Shown: piece by piece, positions 24,903 through 38,200 of the stretch
Layout: each line of letters starts with the position of its first letter
Position numbering within the stretch: the stretch's first letter is position 1
The notes under the pieces: model-generated
The model's input: only the letters and a program-made list of their open reading frames with translations
What the model was told of the DNA's origin: nothing
Databases searched by the model: none
Translations under genes and position numbers: made by a program
NCBI GenBank assembly: GCA_016801885.1
Contig: CM028903.1
Span: 14,586,535-14,650,534, forward strand
DNA length: 64,000 bases
Direction: 5' to 3'
From: Toxotes chatareus
Lineage: Eukaryota > Chordata > Actinopteri > Toxotidae

Positions 24903-26740
24903 ACTGAAACTCACCTAAGCTCCTGATCCCCATCCTAACAAAGCGAGGGGTGACTGGAAGGACGGACAGATTACCTGCTTTCTCTCATTCTCCCCCACTA
25001 TCTCTCTTTCTGTTATCAATTTGGAACAAAATTTACTGACCATGTGAACCGACACACCCAGGATAATGAAGTAGCTTTTAAATACTGTAAAGGGAAGGTA
25101 GATGGAAAAGGAGTTACTGAAGACCTACACTTACATACAGGGATAGCAAAGTGCTGCCACTTTGAATAAATGGTCCTCCAAGACCCACAGGGGCCTTTTA
25201 AGCACCTCTGTAAACGCCCTCAAGAGATTGACTCAGCATTTCCGTTTTCAACCACTGTCACTCCTGCACCCAGCAGAAACACTGTTTGTGGTTCTTAAGC
25301 TTTTTCATCTAGGAAAACAACAAAGTTTAGTCCCTGCTCTTCTGACCCCATCTCATGAAAACCTATTGCTACTCTTGCCATGTAGGGACCCAGCAGAAAT
25401 AGGCCTGTGACCTATTTTGGGTCCCAACCCAGAGTTTATGAGACTGTTGGAGCACATAAATTCTTTAAATGTTTTAATTATGTGGATCTCTGTTACAATG
25501 CCTTCAACCCTGGTAATAGCAAATGAGGATGTGAAAGAAAAGCTCAGCCTTTAAGCACTACTCGTATCATCTCTATAGTACCTTAGTCCAACCCCAAAAT
25601 TATTCGCCGGCACGGCTGGTTCTCATGTGGGCGATGGAGCCAGAGCTTCTGTCTCTGTCTCCGTTTAATAGGTACTTAAAGATCCTGAGTATGTTAAAGG
25701 CACCTGGGAGGATAAAGGTGCTAAATGATTCTACATTTTAAAAGTTCTCTCCAGGCTGAAAGCCTGGGCCTGTCTCAGACACCTTAATCATCCACATCTG
25801 ACTTTTGTTCTGAGTATACCAAAATTCAGGCTGGATTTTGCCTGTCAGATTATGTGCCTCACTTTCCTCTCACATTAGTTTGGTCTCTCACCCAGGTCCC
25901 AGTGTGTATGTGTGGCCATGTGTGTGTGTGCTGGCCTTTTTGTGTGTATGTGTGTGTATGTGTTTCTCTGTGTGTAGGTGTAATTGCTTACTTCTGTACT
26001 TTGTGTATATGAATGTACACGTGAGTGCTTGCATCTCTGTGTGTGAGAGAGAAATAGTAAGAGAGTACGATTAAAGGGGTGGGGAGGGGGACTTCTACTT
26101 CTCATCGTCCCGGAAGCATCCATTTTTGATGCTTAAGGAGGCGTTTTAAAATCAGACATGGTACTGTGACCACTTGCCACGTTTTCTTACTTTAATCTTG
26201 TGTGAAATGAAAATATGAGCGTGAGAGTCTGAACGTGCTGGTCACTGAGGTTGTAGAACCTTAAATCACAGCCGTCCAAGAACACGACTGGCACGTCCTG
26301 GCCTCTGCTGAATGTATGATGAGTCCGACGTGCTATGAGCACCTCATGCCATCTCGCTTCAGTCACTTCAGTCTCTCATAATCTCCTCATGCTCTCACAG
26401 ACAGCTGTAACAGAGCGAGCCGGTGATGAGTTTCCTCTGCCGCTCCTTGAGCGACTGAGACATCATTGTGGGGCAAAAACTCGCCACTGTCTTCTTTTCT
26501 AACTGGACTGTGTTGAACAGACTGGATGCTGTCAGTGGAAAAAAAAAACGATCAGATGGCTCTGATCAGCACACACTCTCACATATACGCACCTACATAC
26601 AACTATACATATGTACACACACATTGTATTTGAATCTCGCTCAATAAGCTTATGTAAATACAAATGTATCACTTTCCAAATATTACAGCATAAATGTTGA
26701 TAGCTATTTTAAATAATAAAAAAAAAAAACTTTGAGAACA
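24903..26740 (+). other. pid1: pid1 3' untranslated region (probable extent)
   Basis: It follows directly on the stop codon. It contains an early weak AATAAA at about 25164 and a stronger candidate at 26715. Between them are TG-rich runs at 25903-25975. A fragment 'aggataaaggtgctaaatga' near 25710 resembles the tail of some fish SINEs. The AT-rich stretch just before 26715, with 'tgtatcactttccaaatatt', looks like a conserved 3' end. The extent is inferred from poly(A) signals only. Confidence 0.55.
26715..26720 (+). terminator. pid1: Candidate pid1 polyadenylation signal (AATAAA)
   Basis: AATAAA runs into an A-rich tract. TG-rich sequence of the downstream-element type lies about 90-140 bases further on ('gtgtgtctgtgtgtg' near 26830). 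It is about 1.8 kb after the stop codon. The other AATAAA at about 25164 would give a much shorter 3' UTR, and both may be used. Confidence 0.45.
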
Positions 26741-29700
26741 TCATACGATACAGAAACAGTGTTATAAAGCCTACTGTGAATAATAAGTGGAGAGCCTGAT
26801 AGCTGCGGCTGTGTGAGCATGTGTGTGCGAGTGTGTCTGTGTGTGTGTGTGTTTGGAAGGGATTGTATGTGGTGAGAAGTGTGGTGAGGGGTGTGTGTGG
26901 ACAGGACAGAGGGGGGGGGGGGGGGGGAGAATGTTTATAAAGCTGTAGATTACTGTGTCATGTCTGTCTGAAAGCTCAGACGCGCTTTAAATGTTCGAAA
27001 AATGTTACTTAAGTGTTTTCTATACAGTGTTTGCAAAGATCAAGAAACAATTGCATATAAAGTATTTACCAGGACCAAGCGTGTGATGGTGTGGTCTGTT
27101 TTTGTTTCAAATCCACATCTCCTGTCGCCTCCTTCATTGATTCCCCACTGTCACCAGATCCTGGCTGAAAGAAGTTTTTATTCTTTAAACTCTGCTTGAT
27201 TTTAACTCGCTGGAGTCCCTGCTGTGGCTGTGTGTGGGAGGATAAATATAAAGCATGTTCAGTTTCAGAACAAACAGAATGGGTAACCAGATGATGCTCT
27301 GACAGGGTGCCAGGACAGATGTAAAGCGTAACCACACTGTCGGTTTATCCTCCACACACACACACACACATGTTGCCGCAAACTATTCGAGGTATAAAAT
27401 CTGTTTTGGTGTGTCTTGTGTGCTTAAAGAAATGTTTGGATGCGACTTAAAGCCACAATCTAGCACAAAAGCTATTCTTTCTCTGTTTTCATAGGATCAT
27501 AATTGCTGAGTGTAGGTGGGGTTGAAATACTTGAAGCGTCTTTCATGCTGCATTGTGACCAGGTTTGAGCATTTTAGCACTTCTACTACTGTCACTCCTC
27601 CTCTGCGTGTGGTCACAAAGCCATGAAACACTCATAAACATAAACTTTATGGTATTTCTAGGCATGTTTCAGGTTTAAGTGTGACACAGCCACAGCTTTG
27701 TCCATCTTCTGAAGGAGGTTTTTACTCTCCCATTCCTCACATTCCTCTGACTTCCTCAGATCTTTTTTTTTTTTTTTTTATTGTGTTGTTGTGCTCCGGC
27801 TTCTTGTCTGCCAGATTGTGGCAAACCCCTTTCTCTTCAAAGTGCCCACATCAATAACAAGATAACTAGCTGCTCTCTGCTTCTATGCCTGGCGATCATT
27901 TTGCAGTTTAAGAGCTGCAGAGAATTGGAGGCAAAATGGATGCTGTGAAGAATGTTAATGTGTGTTGAATGAGAACACTGCCTCCCTCTGGCAAGAGGAG
28001 CTAAAGCTTCTGCGCTGATCTTTTTTTTTTTTTCAAAGACGAATCAAATCCTCATAATGCTAATCATTACTTTGTATATGGCAGGAAGGAAACAGATTGT
28101 TTTGCTGTTAGATCATTGGCTGATCTAGGCTGAAAAAAAGGAAGGAAGGAAGCAGTGGCTGAATTTGTGCAATCTGATGAATTTTCTACAAATAGTGCTA
28201 CACATGAATGTATATTGAGAAGGTTTCATTTTTGTCTATATTTTATACACATGGTTTACATTGAACAGAGGCAGCATTTTCTGTTATTCCCACCATCAAC
28301 CACGTTCACGTGAGATAATTTTACCACAAAACTGATAAGCATCTCTTCACTTGAAGTTTTATAACACCCTCTGCCCTGCTCTCTTCCAGCTCACTGTACA
28401 CAAGCTTCACTGTTTAGATGCCTCTTTGTCTTGGATCTCCTCTGAGCGTACACTCTCGATTTGCTCTCCACAGTTCTCTTGTGTCTGTCTGACCCACTTC
28501 CAGCAGTGCATCAGCACAGAGGGGCCCTGTGGGGCCCAGAAAGAGGCCACCCGGGCAGCCTGCGTCTCTGCTCCACTGAGGCGTCAGTCAGTCAGTCAGC
28601 TCATAATACCACTCTGTTACTGCTCCAGCTGGCTGCTCTTCCTCCTCGAAGTCCCTGAACCGCCTGTCTATCCACCCGCCAAGGGCCCACACGCTTGAGG
28701 TTCGGCTGGGGAGGGGAGCAGTGCCAATACTGGCTTCTGATCAGGCTCTTCGTATTCACTCACTATCTCTGCCTTACTCTCTTTTTGTTTTCCTCTGCTG
28801 CTGCTCCCCAAGCAGGGGGCCCGGGCCTCTTGGAGAGAGAACGTGGTGGAGTACTGTAAACATATGTGTGCAACATATGTGGGAAATGGACCAGGAACTG
28901 TACACATTCTTTCTGCCCCTGGCTTGACTGATAAAGCGCGCTTTACATTGCAAAAGAGACAAACAGTTCAACATGGTGAAACAATATTCAAGGTTTCAGA
29001 CATTCAAAAATCATTTGTGGTGAGAGTAAGCATACGTTTTCTATTAGCAGTGATTGATATAGATATATATTTAACAACTGCTAATTTGGTGCAGCCATTA
29101 CATTCAATTTTGTGCACAAAAGTACTCTAGCATGAGACCTCTGTCATCATGATGTTAGGAAACTTCTGAAAACTTTATGCCACTGTTTTGAATGAAATCA
29201 TAAACTTAGCTTGACAGAAAACTTGAGTCAACATGTCATTTTGCTGAAAGATGACAAAACCAATTTGTTAAGAAAGAAAACAAAATTGAGAAATACTATG
29301 GGTGACGCTTTATTTAATGGGTCCCTTATTTTAGTAATAATTTCACAATAATTTCCTGGAAAGAATTTAGCAATATTGTACTAGTTATGGGGTAAATAGG
29401 AACTTCTTTGCAACAACTGCTCCATCAAAATCCAAGAAAATATTCATTCAGTGTGGATTTATCATTGAAAACATCATTCTTTAGAAATGTTAAATTGTAT
29501 GTTTGCTTGTACAGAAATTCCACATTTGTGTCTGCCTGTTCCCCTGTAGTTGAAAAAAGACTTTGTTTTTTCCAGGAAACTATTGGGAAATTGTTACAGG
29601 GCCATAAAATAAAACGTTGCCATAATGGAAAGAAAAGTAGTTGAAAATCTGAAGTATTGAGGGTAATGTGTCTTCCAGACCTGAGGATGACTGATGAAGA

Positions 29701-30246
29701 GGACAGCCTCAGTTAGATTCATTCTTTCTGACATACAAAGCATTTCCTCTGATCATGTCCAGATCCCTCTCATCGCTCCTGTTGGACTGGTCCCCGAAGC
29801 TTTCATATGATTTAAGATTCCTGTCATAATGAAATGTGGACTGGAATGAAGAGGGAGGTGGGGAGGGGGTTCTGCGCCCGTCCATCACAGACTAAGACTC
29901 CTGACTCTCTCATCTCATCTGTTAACCTAAGCCCTAAGGATTCAATGCACATTGCTATTGTAATACACCTACAGTCAAATACAGATGAGAGGCGGCCCTG
30001 AATCCCTGGGGGACAGGAAATGTCTGGGTTGTGATCCAGGAGGCGCTGGTTTGTCAGGAACAAGGGATAAGAGTCTGAGAGAACAACAAACTAAAACAGA
30101 TCCTGGAAAAATGTCAGTGGCTCTGTCTTTCAAGTCCTACTGTGCGCTGTTTTGATGTTACTTAAACACCTTGATACAAGTAACATTACTGAAAAACAAT
30201 CAACTAATTGGATTTTTATTTTAAGGTTTTGTGTTGGGTTTTTCTC
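26741..30246. other. Intergenic sequence downstream of pid1
   Basis: No coding exon is recognised. It holds TG repeats near 26815-26850, a G run at 26911, a CA run at 27354-27370, T runs at 27764-27779 and 28021-28034, and a GGAA-rich patch at 28139-28151. A G+C-richer patch with GGGGCCC motifs at about 28515-28560 was examined and encodes nothing recognisable. Confidence 0.55.
26911..26927 (+). repeat. Poly-G tract (17 G)
   Basis: A run of 17 G, preceded by TG-rich sequence, about 190 bases after the candidate pid1 poly(A) signal. Such a run can form a G-quadruplex. Exact length may be affected by sequencing error. Confidence 0.85.
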
Positions 30247-30350
30247 ACATCAAAATAATAGTTTGACATTTTGGGAAACACACTTATTCATAATGAGACT
30301 GTTTCTGTCAGGCGTAGCTTTATGCTAATTAAGCTAAGCTAACCAGCATG
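30247..30350. repeat. Partial copy of the inverted-terminus repeat family
   Basis: It begins 'aatagtttgacattttggga' followed by 'acttattcataatgagact', which is the family terminus. It then jumps to 'gtagctttatgct' and 'taagctaagctaaccagc', which are interior blocks in the opposite relative order to the copy at 12213. It is a rearranged or deleted copy, and the right end is lost. Confidence 0.6.
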
Positions 30351-31837
30351 CGGACATGGTAATTTTTTCTATGTTGCTATATTAAACTGGGCAGTTTCAG
30401 TTATTCTCTTATGCTTTATGCAGTTTGTCTCACTCCTTTGTGTTGGTGAGCAGCAGATTCTTGTCTTTGTCTGCTTTTTTGTAGAACTACATTCTGCATG
30501 TAGACAAAAACAGATTTGGACAATTTATTGGCAAAGGAGGCTGGGAGGAGCGGGAAAGAAGCAGAGAGCAGAGGTAGAGGATAGTAGAAGAAAGTGGAAA
30601 GGAATGCACGCGTAGAGAAACAGGCTGAATTGGTGACAGGGGTGAGGACATGGCTCATCTGGTTGGGCATCTTGCACCCAGATGTTGAGGGAAGAGCTGG
30701 ATAATCCAGCTCTATCACATCCTGCAGCTTTGGCCAGAATAACAGCTCAAAAAATAAACAACCGACCAAACAGTTTCATTGGTTGTGAATGAGATCACAG
30801 ACACAAATAGACAGATGACTGAAAAAAAACAGCACTTTTTCCTTTGCAACTATGTGAAAAAGGTCTAAATAAAGCTCAAGAGGACACGCAGCTAATGTTA
30901 CCTACTTTGTCCACTTGATGTCACCATAGATCAGGATTTAGAAAAGAAACTGGCTTGCACACTGTTTGAAGAAGGGAGTGCCTTCAGCGAGATAGCAGTA
31001 ATTGAACTGCACAAATGCTGAATATTACACTTTTTCCGATGGCAGCATTTGCAAAAGTATTAATTGTTGAATTGGTTATAGTTGGCAACCTGACCTTTAA
31101 TGGGAGATTAGAGTGAAACAGAAGCATTTCTCTTTGTTCCCCTCATCCCTCATTACAAAGTGACCTCTTTATGTTTCCTCAAAGTAGGGTGTTTTAAAAT
31201 GACATTAGTAAAAGTCACAAATGCGGCCTGTGTGAATAGCATCCCTTGGAACTGCTCTAAGTGACAGAGGTGCCAAGAGGATGTTTGAAATGTTTCAGTC
31301 TCTTCTCAGTCACCACAGGGTTTCTTTATTGGAAATGTCGTGATTTCTGGATGGATGCCCCTTCACATTTGCTTCCCTTCCCACATGTCAGAGCCTTTGA
31401 GAGGAGCACAAAGATGAGCTCACTGAGCATTGAACGCGTATCATGGTGGCAGGTCAGAATTCTACACATGATCCTGTTTTTAACCCAGAATTCAGCACGG
31501 AGCCAGATTATAAACACTGTCACTTATGTACAAAGATGTAAATAAACTTCAGTTTTTAGGCCATGTTGTGAAGTGAAGTTAAAAAGATTAGATTCATGTG
31601 TAAGCAGTGACATGAGCCTCTGCGGCTCCCTAAAGTGCAGAATGAGTTTTTCAGCCATGACGTTTATCTCTGCTTTCTGAAGTAGCGGCCCACCTGTGTG
31701 ACTTTGTGGTCTGATCCTGAAGCCTAGAAGCTCTGGAGGTTGTTGGGAAAGAGGGAGATTGAGATTATAGCACAACTTCAAAACATCTCTGAACACAGAG
31801 TTGATCTCATGGCACCGTGTTATCGGTTCATCTGACG

Positions 31838-31839
<2 letters not shown>

Positions 31840-31889
<50 letters not shown>
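31840..31889 (+). repeat. Compound (TG)n(AG)n microsatellite
   Basis: About fifteen TG units run directly into about nine AG units. A 16-bp perfect hairpin follows 34 bases later. Confidence 0.93.
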
Positions 31890-31922
31890 AGATTAGTGAT
31901 AGGATCAACATATTAAATGCAT

Positions 31923-31960
31923 ACAGTAGTGTGTGCATCACTGTATGCACACACTACTGT
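31923..31960. repeat. Perfect 16-bp inverted repeat with 6-nt loop
   Basis: The arm 'acagtagtgtgtgcat' (31923-31938) is exactly complementary to 'atgcacacactactgt' (31945-31960), with loop 'cactgt'. It has no U-run after it and no known RNA family is recognised. It probably arose by a snap-back replication event beside the TG/AG repeat. Confidence 0.85.
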
Positions 31961-32796
31961 GTGTCAAAGAAAGGAGGACTTAGAACAGAGCTGACCACGT
32001 TAACTGAGATTACGCTATTGGCTTTATGTGTTTTCTGAATTCTCCATGACTTGAAATCCCTTGCATGTTGAAAGAAGCAGAATGTTGAAGGCAGAATCAA
32101 GCAAGAATGAAGAATGAAGCACAGAGCAGCTATTTCTTCCTTTGGAAGATCTCATTCATTGTGTTTTGAGCTGACTTGCCTATTAAATAAAACAAAGAAC
32201 TAATGTCACAATGAGAAATTATACTCAAACCAACTGGGAACCAGGTTGTCGTTTACTGTCATGTAAGAGATCTTTTGAATTTTGTGTCCTAGCTGATCTG
32301 TTTTCCGTGTCTGCTGCTTTCATAATAATGGGTAAAGGGCCTACAGCTGAATAAGAAATACATATGTTTTGAAACCCTCACAAAACATAAGGCAGAAATC
32401 CAATACAAGTGAACTACATTTTGTTTGAAGAATTGTGGAACAAAACTGAACAACTATGTGATTATCATAATCAGACCAGAAAAAAAAAATAGGATTTACA
32501 AATTACTGGCACTCTGGTACTGTATCAAGTGCCAATTGTTTTGGTTGCTGTGAATGTTGGCTCATGCATTCATACAAAACTGTCATCATTATAACACAGA
32601 ATGTTTTAAGGAGTCAACATTTATTTTAGTTGTTTGCATGCCAACAAAATAATCATTCTTTTCTTCCAATTAAAATGATATGATACTGAAATACTGTCCA
32701 GCACAGCAGTAGATACCAGGGATACCATTTTATCTCATGAATTTCCTCTCCTCCTGTCGTGTGACTTGTAAGATATTATCATACCACAAATGTACA

Positions 32797-33492
32797 CCCA
32801 CACTCATTGTTAGCAGCAAGAACAGTATATACCAACAGCTTGCCAAAATTTGTGTACACATGCAAATAGACTGGCTTACATGCAATTGTCCAAGCCTATC
32901 ATGTAGCAGTAGTGCAATGCATGAAATCATGCAGAAACAGGTCAGGTCAGCTTCACTTATTGTCCACATCAAACAGCAGAGTGGAGAAAAACCGTAATAT
33001 GACTTTAACCATGGCAGTCTCTATGGTTTTTGGATTGACATGCTTTGTTGATGAGAGAGATCAGAGGAGAAAGGCCAGACTGGTTGGAATCCATGGACCT
33101 AACCTGTCTTGTGCCAACAGTTCAGACTCTTTTGTGGTGGTGTAATGGTGTAGGAAATGTTTTCTTGGCACACCTTGGGCCTGTTAATACAAACCAGTGG
33201 TTTCGCACAGTCTACAGTATCTGAGTATTGTTTAGTTCAGCTGCCTCCCCAGTCACCAGGTGTGAATCCAATGAATCACCTTTGGGATGTGATAGCGATT
33301 GTTACCATGAATGTGCCACTGACGAATCTGCAGAAATGATGGGACACCGTCATGTCAACATGGAACATCTCAAAGGAAACTTTTCAACATCTTGTGGAAT
33401 CCAAGCCACTAAGAACTGAAGCTGTGTGGCAGCAAAGGGAGGAACTATTCAGTATTGGTATGGTGTTCCTAATTAGGTGCTCGGTGAGTGTG
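32797..33492 (+). mobile_element. Internally deleted, dead Tc1-like DNA transposon
   Basis: The right end 'gtgttcctaattaggtgctc' followed by 'ggtgagtgtg' is the typical terminus of a fish Tc1-like family. Its degenerate complement, 'cacactcattgttagcagca', marks the left end. After 'gtgcaatgcatgaaatcatg' come fragments of the transposase. The translation includes FVDERDQRRKARLVG near 33041, and then PPQSPGVNPMNHLWDV near 33248, which corresponds to the SPDLNPIEHLW motif of Tc1 transposases. In that motif the last catalytic acidic residue is replaced by Asn. Several frameshifts and stops and the loss of the central coding part make it non-functional. At about 0.7 kb it is roughly half the length of an intact element. 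Confidence 0.83.
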
Positions 33493-34851
33493 TTGTTTAG
33501 AAGTGCCTTCACTGGACAGCACTTGGTTGGGATCTTGAAGCCTTCCTCTGATCAGTGGTTTCAGATAAGTTAGTGGTGGTAAAAGTTATTTCACAGTAAT
33601 TTGACTCTTTAGAAAATATCTGATTGCCAATACATTTGATTGCAAAGTCAGAAAGGGTTTCATCTTCATGCTTCTCACTGTCCGTTGTGCCACTGAATGC
33701 AAATTATCTGCACAACAAGATCTGTCATGCCATTTTCAATTAGGGCTGTGGTGCATAAATAGGCGTTGGCTCAGAAGTCTCAGAAGGAACAAGGTGATAA
33801 GGTGCTGACAAGATTCACTCGTGATAGCAGTGAGTGAAATTGATGAAGACTCTGTTTGACCGAGCAGGCCTGCCAACTCTTTCCTCTTCTCTTTCACTGT
33901 GAGCGATGATTGTTTGACTATTTTTGACTGTCTTCTGAGTGGTCCACTGACACTGAAAACAATTCAGGTGATCGGTCAGTTTATTTCCAAGCGTACACTC
34001 TGCGTGTCGACTGAATACAGCCGACACGCTATTGTAAGCATCACAGGCCATACAGGGTCCTGTGTGGGAGCATCGCAGCCATTCATTTTACAGCCATCTG
34101 GCCCAGAGCAAACCAGAGTACAACAAAATGCACACTGACTCCTCTGTAATCAGGTACAGGATGTCTGCTGTCAGAACACAAGGCTGAGCAGCAAAGTGCT
34201 GTCAGATGTAATAACCTTACTCATCGTATGTCTGCACACTTTATGGAGGATAATTACCCTGTCTCTTGACTTTGCTACATGGGGAATGAAAAGGTCATAG
34301 GTCACTCTTTCTAGATGAGGGGGGTCTACTGAAAGAAAAATCTGCCTTGATTTACAACCTCAGGACCCTCACTCCTGTCATTCTCAATGTACTCTACAGT
34401 CTGATCTCAGGTCTTTTCTGTGATTGCTAGTTACATAACTACATTAGTGTTACACACTAAAGATGGTTTACAATATGTGATTTGGTATGCATGTGAAACC
34501 TTACATATGTTATACTGACAGAACTGAGTCCGTAAGTTTTGGTTTAATCTACAGAAGTGGAAAAAGCATTTGAAGTGTCTCCGCAAAGTCAGTTATTTAG
34601 CAATATCTATCAAAGCTTGCTCATGTTAGCTAACATTAGCTGCTGGTCACATCAGACCAATTAAGACTGTAGCAGCAAAACATCTGGATCCTGCTAATCA
34701 TTTATCTTTTACTTTGTAGGAGGGAGAATGTGTCGTTTCTTTTTTTAAGAGCATTACAGTCTCACTCTAACCCTTTCAGTCCTAGGGTTACAAATCCTGA
34801 ACAAATCTGACTGTTAAAGTCTCTTATTAGCTTCACATATGGCGGCATTGC

Positions 34852-34879
34852 TTTTTTTTTTTTTTTTTTTTTTTTTTTT
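34852..34879 (+). repeat. Poly-T tract (28 T)
   Basis: An uninterrupted T28 run. It may be the tail of a minus-strand retroposon, but no body is recognised beside it. Confidence 0.9.
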
Positions 34880-35094
34880 GAGAATAACCGGGGATATTTG
34901 AAAAATAAAGATTTATTTGAAGCAGCAGCAAAATGCACTGTAAGTATCAAAAATGAAAAATAATCAAACATAAAAGTATTCCTTTTGTAATGTTGGCGAG
35001 TAAAAGTATAAAGTAAGGTGAAAGGTTAAAATTGTATCTAGGTACAGTACTTTAGTAAATGTAAATGAACAAAATAATTTTTTCTTCTTCTCAC

Positions 35095-35225
35095 CTCACC
35101 AATGCTGGGGTCTGTTACCACTTATTGTTTTATCAACACTATGCCAATGTGGAAGCCCCTGTCCCAGTTATGTTTTTGTCAGATGATATAAATAAAGATA
35201 TTAATAAAATTGAATTGAATAGATG
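35095..35225 (+). repeat. Possible LINE 3' end fragment
   Basis: It ends 'gatataaataaagatattaa' followed by 'aattgaattgaat', the 'ataaataaag...ttgaattgaa' form seen at the 3' end of several fish LINEs. The upstream 100 bases show no recognisable protein fragment, so the call rests on the tail alone. Confidence 0.35.
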
Positions 35226-38200
35226 CTAACTGGTATTTTCAGTGAGGTCATTTGCAGTTCACCCAAAGAAGACATAAGTAAATAAACAACCAAGGAAATT
35301 CGCTCTTAGACATTAGAGACCTGCCTGCAATTCCTGTTTTGTCTGGTTTGAGCATCAGCATGATGAAGTTATACCAGAGAGGGCTTTAATAAACCTGTTT
35401 TTCTCTGTTATGGTTAGCTAATGTAATACATTCTGAAATGACGTTGTCTGGTGTCTGCAAAAATCTTAATGCACACTTAACACACTCAACAGAGCAAGTC
35501 TGCAGTCTGGGATATTATGTTACGTCTTTCCCGCATCATATCCTCAGGTGGCAGGAGTTCTTGGGTAGGCGATCTCATGTTAAAGCTCCACACTGAACAT
35601 TCACAGTTTCAGTGGCACAAAGCACAGGATCGCCTCACAGAGAGATGCCGTATGAAAACTGAAGAGTTGCAGTCTCTGAAAAGACTCACTGGGAGCTGAA
35701 CTGAGGCTCACACAACTGCAATCCACGAGGCTCAGAAGGATATAGCTCACAGTATCAGCGGCTTTGGTGTACTCAGACATGTCCATGTCCTTTGGATTCT
35801 CCCTTCAAAGACACAATAGATGTTCACTTGCAGTAAATAAAATACCCTGCCCTGTGTTTTGAAAACCTAAGCAGATTTAGTTGGAGCCACAGTCTGAACC
35901 AGAGAAACATGATGTAGAAGTATGTACTCACTGGGAGAAGATGATCAAAGGTCAGTGGTCAGGCTGCACACTGATGAGGCAACGCTGTGAAAATCCTTCA
36001 AGCTGTTTTAACATCATCTGCTATCTGATTTACTTCCTTCAACCTATTACTGCTCCTACTGTAAACCGACTGGAGAATTCAGAGAAACAGCCTCATTCAT
36101 GATGGTTTCAGAGAGTCAGGAGTTGATCTAACCTGTAGACCTTTGCTTTGTAAAAACATCTTGGTCTTTAAACTTTAAACCATCATAAAGGCGAAACTAA
36201 ACACTTAAATGTGAAGATCTCTAACATTGCTGTGGCAGCAAACTCTCTGTATTTGTGCTAAAAACTCTCTGCACTTGGTTCTCAAGAACATTTACCAGTA
36301 ACAGAGAGACACTTAACCAGGCAGAGCAAGGTCCTCGGCCCAAAATGAAGATCATCACGTAAGACTAAGACATTTGAGACAATCTCAAACTGAATATATG
36401 TTATGCATGTGTAATGGTGCTGGTCATGTTAATGGTTTCAGTTCATCATCTACTATATTCCTATTACTGAGGTGGCACCGATAAAATCAGATGTCTGATC
36501 CTTGAAATGAGACATGAAATATTTGAAATATTTCTGTTTAAATATTTCTACACATTGGGTTTGAAAGGTTGAGTCAAACTTCATGGCAGTTTTAGCACAA
36601 AGCATGTTACACTCTAATCGTAAAATACCTTTTACCTCTGCAGATGTAATGTTTGCTCATACTAATAATAATCTTATCACATATATAATATATACTTTCT
36701 GCTGTAGGCACTACATCTCATATCATAAATCATTTTAATGATGTTTAATGATGGGATTTTATACTATTTTACTCAAATGACAGTTCATTTTATTTAATGA
36801 AGGCAAATAGAGTATTGTAATGACACTGATTAATTTCATTCATTTGTTACTGTATACTTATTGATTTAGGCTTTTTTTTCAGTCAAACCTTCTTTTCCTT
36901 GAATGAGCCTTAAAAATGAATGGGATGTGTTTTCAGAAGCTGAGTTCCTGTGTAGTAATTACCACTTTTACTGTCTTAGAATAAGTTTTTTATTAAAATT
37001 GAACTCATAATTCTAACTAAAGAAGTAAGCTCTGAGTTTGTAACCCTCATCCATCACATTTAGTCCCTCTGTTAACCTGCCATGTGGCTGCCTTGTTTGG
37101 CCTCCTCTCTTATTCTCAGCATGTCCAGATGAGCATCTCAAAATTTCCTTGGTCAGTTTTTCCATACTTGAGCAACATCTGCTGCTCGCCAAGAAGCACT
37201 GACTCACTTAATCAGCCTCAGTGGTCGTGGCTCATCCTAAGCCGACCAGCTGTACATACCAATCTGTGACAACACTGAAACTGGTAACTGGTTTTAATGT
37301 TGCAGTTGAATGGTGAATTTCCTCCAACCTCAAGATCTGCAATATTCTCCACCATCAGAGCTACAATAGGTCCTTTTCCGAAGTCCCAACACCAATAAAT
37401 ACTATTGTGCAGATAGAAATGAACTTGGTAATTAATTTCTTGTGAATTCTAACTTTTTCTAAAAAGTATAAATCTCAAAGGAGGAGGGTAAAACTCAAAG
37501 TCAAAGTCACCAAGGAGAACAGGAGAGTTTAAGAGTGTTTCCATCACGAGAAAGGACAAGTGGGTCTGTAACAAGACTCCTTGTCAGTTATCTTTATCCT
37601 TTATTAAAGGACATCTGTGTGTGCATGTGTATTGTGTGCGTTCTGCTTGCATGCGCCTAAATAGTTCCTAGTTTCCATACCCCTCTGGGTTTTCTAGTCT
37701 TTCCTGTCAACATGTCACATCCCACCACAGCTCTGTTCTTGGGGAGGCAGGGCTGGTGTTAAAGGATGAGCTTTCAGAGGTGTATGTTTTTGCATATGTG
37801 CATGTGTGAAACTGGAATCTTAAAAATATCCTTCGCATTGTCAGAAATGACAAATGTAAAATGTACATGCAGTAGTGCAAATACATTCAAATCCCAGCCT
37901 CTAATATACAAATTGAGATATATGCACGTATCCTACACTAAAGCGCTGTGCTGCTGCATCTACGCTGCACCAACATGCTGAAAACGGTGGTTTAAAGGGC
38001 ACTTTGAGGACAGTAACAGTATCTGCTGTTCCTTGACCCACTGTAAAGACCAACAGATAAATCAGACTGGGTCAGGACACTGTGTTAAGTCCACCTCTAT
38101 CTGCTAAAATATGTATCTTCAAACACACAATTTCACACTTCTTACACCTCTGTCATGGATCAACAGATTGCATTGTTAGACTCTTACCCCTAAAACTGCA

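Larger units (their letters stand above)
30351..32796. other. Intergenic sequence
   Basis: No exon or RNA gene is recognised. Apart from the compound microsatellite and hairpin listed separately (31840-31960), this is ordinary AT-rich sequence with short spurious frames. Confidence 0.5.

Noticed and set aside
24680..24933. Minus-strand frames across the terminal pid1 exon
   Set aside because: They are shadows of the G+C-rich coding exon on the + strand.
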